Of a DNA stretch of 38,035 nucleotides, positions 36,592 to 38,035 are shown piece after piece (position 1 is the first letter of the stretch; each line of letters opens with the position of its first letter). A model generated the notes under the pieces. That model searched no databases. It was not told the DNA's origin and saw nothing but the letters and a program-made list of their open reading frames with translations. A program made the position numbers and the translations under genes. Origin of the DNA: a virus; IMG/VR virus record IMGVR_UViG_3300025301_000040, positions 1 through 38,035 of that record; one strand, 5' to 3'.

Positions 36592-38035
36592 TAGAGAGCT
36601 TAGATACGACACTACCGAGAACAGACTCTACAGTTACCGCGAAGCCGATGATTCGTGGCAAATATTTAGTTTTCGGCAGATGGAGGAAGCCATCCTGCGA
36701 TTATGGGGGACTGACGTTGATGGCATTGTACTTACTCCTGAATTGAATGACGCTTTCCAAGATTGGGTTCAAGGCTCAGACCAAAATCCACCGTCACTAG
36801 AAGAAGTAAGAACAGAACAAGAAGCGGCAGCGTTGCCTGGTGACGAAACAGACCCTGCTACTGAGACTGAACAGGGTATCTGGTCAGGACTTACAGGTTG
36901 GTGGCCTGGTGGCGGGACTGACAAAGTAGATGCACCGCCTGGGAGTGCAGTAGATGCACCGCCTGGGGACGAACCTCAATATGGCGATTTGACTATTGGA
37001 CTCAACGGTGACGTTTGGGTCTATGCCATAGACGAAAACGGGCAAGACAACTTTGTAAAGATGCGTGAGTTTGAAGAGGAGATTGGCGAGTATACCTTTG
37101 CTCAACATGCAGATTTGATACTTGAAAGATACACAGACGACGAGGGCGGCACGGATGGAATCGAAGGGCTGCGTTTCGATGAGGACTTCAAACTCGGACA
37201 AATCGACCTCCTAGAGGACAAAGGAGAGACAACTTGGACAGCCCAGGACGCTATTTCGAGGGACAGACTTGCTGCACTGCTGGAAAGAAAAGACCCTGAG
37301 CCCACTGATGAAGTGGGCGACTGGTATGACCAGTTGCGCGCACTGCCTGGCTATTCACACCTTCCAGAAGACCGGGGTGACCTGGGCTTGGTTGTTTCGC
37401 GTAACCCTGTGACTGGAAACGCCGACTTATACGAAAACGGTGACTATATTTATGTGCGAGACCCTAAGCGATTCCGAGCCGCAATGGATACGTATATAGC
37501 CATTGCGAAGGCTCAAGGCATCGACGTTGGCAAGATAGAAGAAGCGCCATGGACGCGAGACGATGCACGAGAAAACGCAGAAGGTGCTGGCCCTGGATTC
37601 ATGGCTGACTATACGCCTAAGGAAGGGTGGTTCATGCGAAGACGCACGATGAATGACCCATACGACACTGAGGCAGAGGCAGAGGCAGGAGCAATCGCGC
37701 AGGGCTATACGAACTATGAGATTGTTCCTAATCCTGACGGGCGTGGTGTCGTTATTAGTGTTGGCGCAGCAGGAAAGAAATATACCTCATCTCAAGCAGC
37801 CGAAGCTGATAAACCAGATGGGATGAGGGTCAAAGCAATTCAGCAAGATGATGGCTCTATCCTCTACGGGTATGAATACGCGCCTGAAGACCCAAAGATG
37901 CTCATTGATACCTGGGATGAGGTCATCATTGATGCATACCAGAAAGGCGGGCCAGCAAAGGCGATTGAGGCTGACCAATTACGTGACCGTATCGAGGCCA
38001 AGGCAGTCACTCCACTTGAAGCTCTTGAGTTCGCC
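36581..38035 (+). CDS. Large polyvalent/internal virion protein, N-terminal part (3' end cut by window edge)
   Basis: ATG 36581 with CGGAGGA upstream. The frame is open through the last base (485 codons, ending on a whole codon). It is acidic and Trp/Tyr-rich with repeated small beta units: GDVWVYAIDENGQDNFVKM, NADLYENGDYIYVRDPKRF, EIVPNPDGRGVVISVG, VKAIQQDDGSILYGYEYAP. A doubled VDAPPG comes from a 24-nt tandem repeat at 36926. Joined to the frame at 1-2637 it would give a 1363-aa protein. Such size and place, between portal and scaffold, suit an internal or ejection protein. No enzyme motif seen. Confidence 0.75.
   Translation, partial: MATDRELRYDTTENRLYSYREADDSWQIFSFRQMEEAILRLWGTDVDGIVLTPELNDAFQDWVQGSDQNPPSLEEVRTEQEAAALPGDETDPATETEQGIWSGLTGWWPGGGTDKVDAPPGSAVDAPPGDEPQYGDLTIGLNGDVWVYAIDENGQDNFVKMREFEEEIGEYTFAQHADLILERYTDDEGGTDGIEGLRFDEDFKLGQIDLLEDKGETTWTAQDAISRDRLAALLERKDPEPTDEVGDWYDQLRALPGYSHLPEDRGDLGLVVSRNPVTGNADLYENGDYIYVRDPKRFRAAMDTYIAIAKAQGIDVGKIEEAPWTRDDARENAEGAGPGFMADYTPKEGWFMRRRTMNDPYDTEAEAEAGAIAQGYTNYEIVPNPDGRGVVISVGAAGKKYTSSQAAEADKPDGMRVKAIQQDDGSILYGYEYAPEDPKMLIDTWDEVIIDAYQKGGPAKAIEADQLRDRIEAKAVTPLEALEFA
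36926..36967 (+). repeat. 24-nt tandem repeat coding VDAPPG
   Basis: GTAGATGCACCGCCTGGG occurs at 36926-36943 and 36950-36967, period 24 nt, exact. Same period as the repeat at 2539-2578 in the other half of the same inferred gene. Confidence 0.7.

Overview
The window looks like one complete, circularly permuted tailed-phage genome of about 38 kb that has been opened inside a gene. The last reading frame (36581 to the right edge) ends on a whole codon at base 38035. An open frame starts at base 1 in the matching register and runs to 2637. Joined across the edges they give one gene of 4092 nt (1363 aa), lying exactly where a phage head module would have it: terminase, portal, small protein, large polyvalent/internal protein, scaffold, major capsid protein. 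There is no sheath, tube or tape-measure candidate, so a short-tailed (podovirus-like) particle is the likeliest form. No integrase, repressor, tRNA, DNA polymerase, primase, replicative helicase or recognisable endolysin was seen. That suggests a lytic phage that borrows the host replisome. The host cannot be named from sequence alone; starts are ATG, GTG and TTG with good Shine-Dalgarno sites, so it is bacterial.

Layout. (1) Rightward late block, 33002 through the edge to 16487: large terminase, portal, polyvalent protein, scaffold, capsid, a lectin-like protein, small connector-type proteins, tail fibres, a very large tail protein, small membrane proteins and several tiny genes. (2) Leftward early block, 29868 down to 16465: about 30 tightly overlapping genes. 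It begins with a protein carrying a ribosomal L7/L12 C-terminal-like domain. It continues through many small zinc-ribbon and unknown proteins, then a MoxR/CobS-type AAA+ ATPase with a CobT-type VWA partner, a RecB/Cas4-like nuclease, a possible ssDNA-binding protein, a RuvC-like resolvase and a DnaC-like helicase loader. It ends with a sigma-region-4-like HTH/zinc protein whose 3' end overlaps the late block tail-to-tail. (3) A short rightward pair, 30108-30691, with a DUF5681-type small-terminase candidate. (4) A leftward block of three small genes, 30891-31939. (5) A gene-free, hairpin-rich kilobase, 31987-33001, ahead of the terminase.

The most unusual part is block 4. Each of its three genes is enclosed by its own inverted repeat. 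For two of them, every DNA mismatch in the 29- and 31-base arms becomes a G-U pair in leftward RNA, so the arms pair along their full length. This points to selection on RNA structure. The same kilobase is packed with GTAAG and with copies of a CTAAGC-containing element. A second unexplained signal is an identical 18-nt hairpin with a conserved upstream GCAAG, found 84 and 100 nt ahead of two leftward genes.

All homology statements come from reading protein motifs by eye; no database search or folding program was run.
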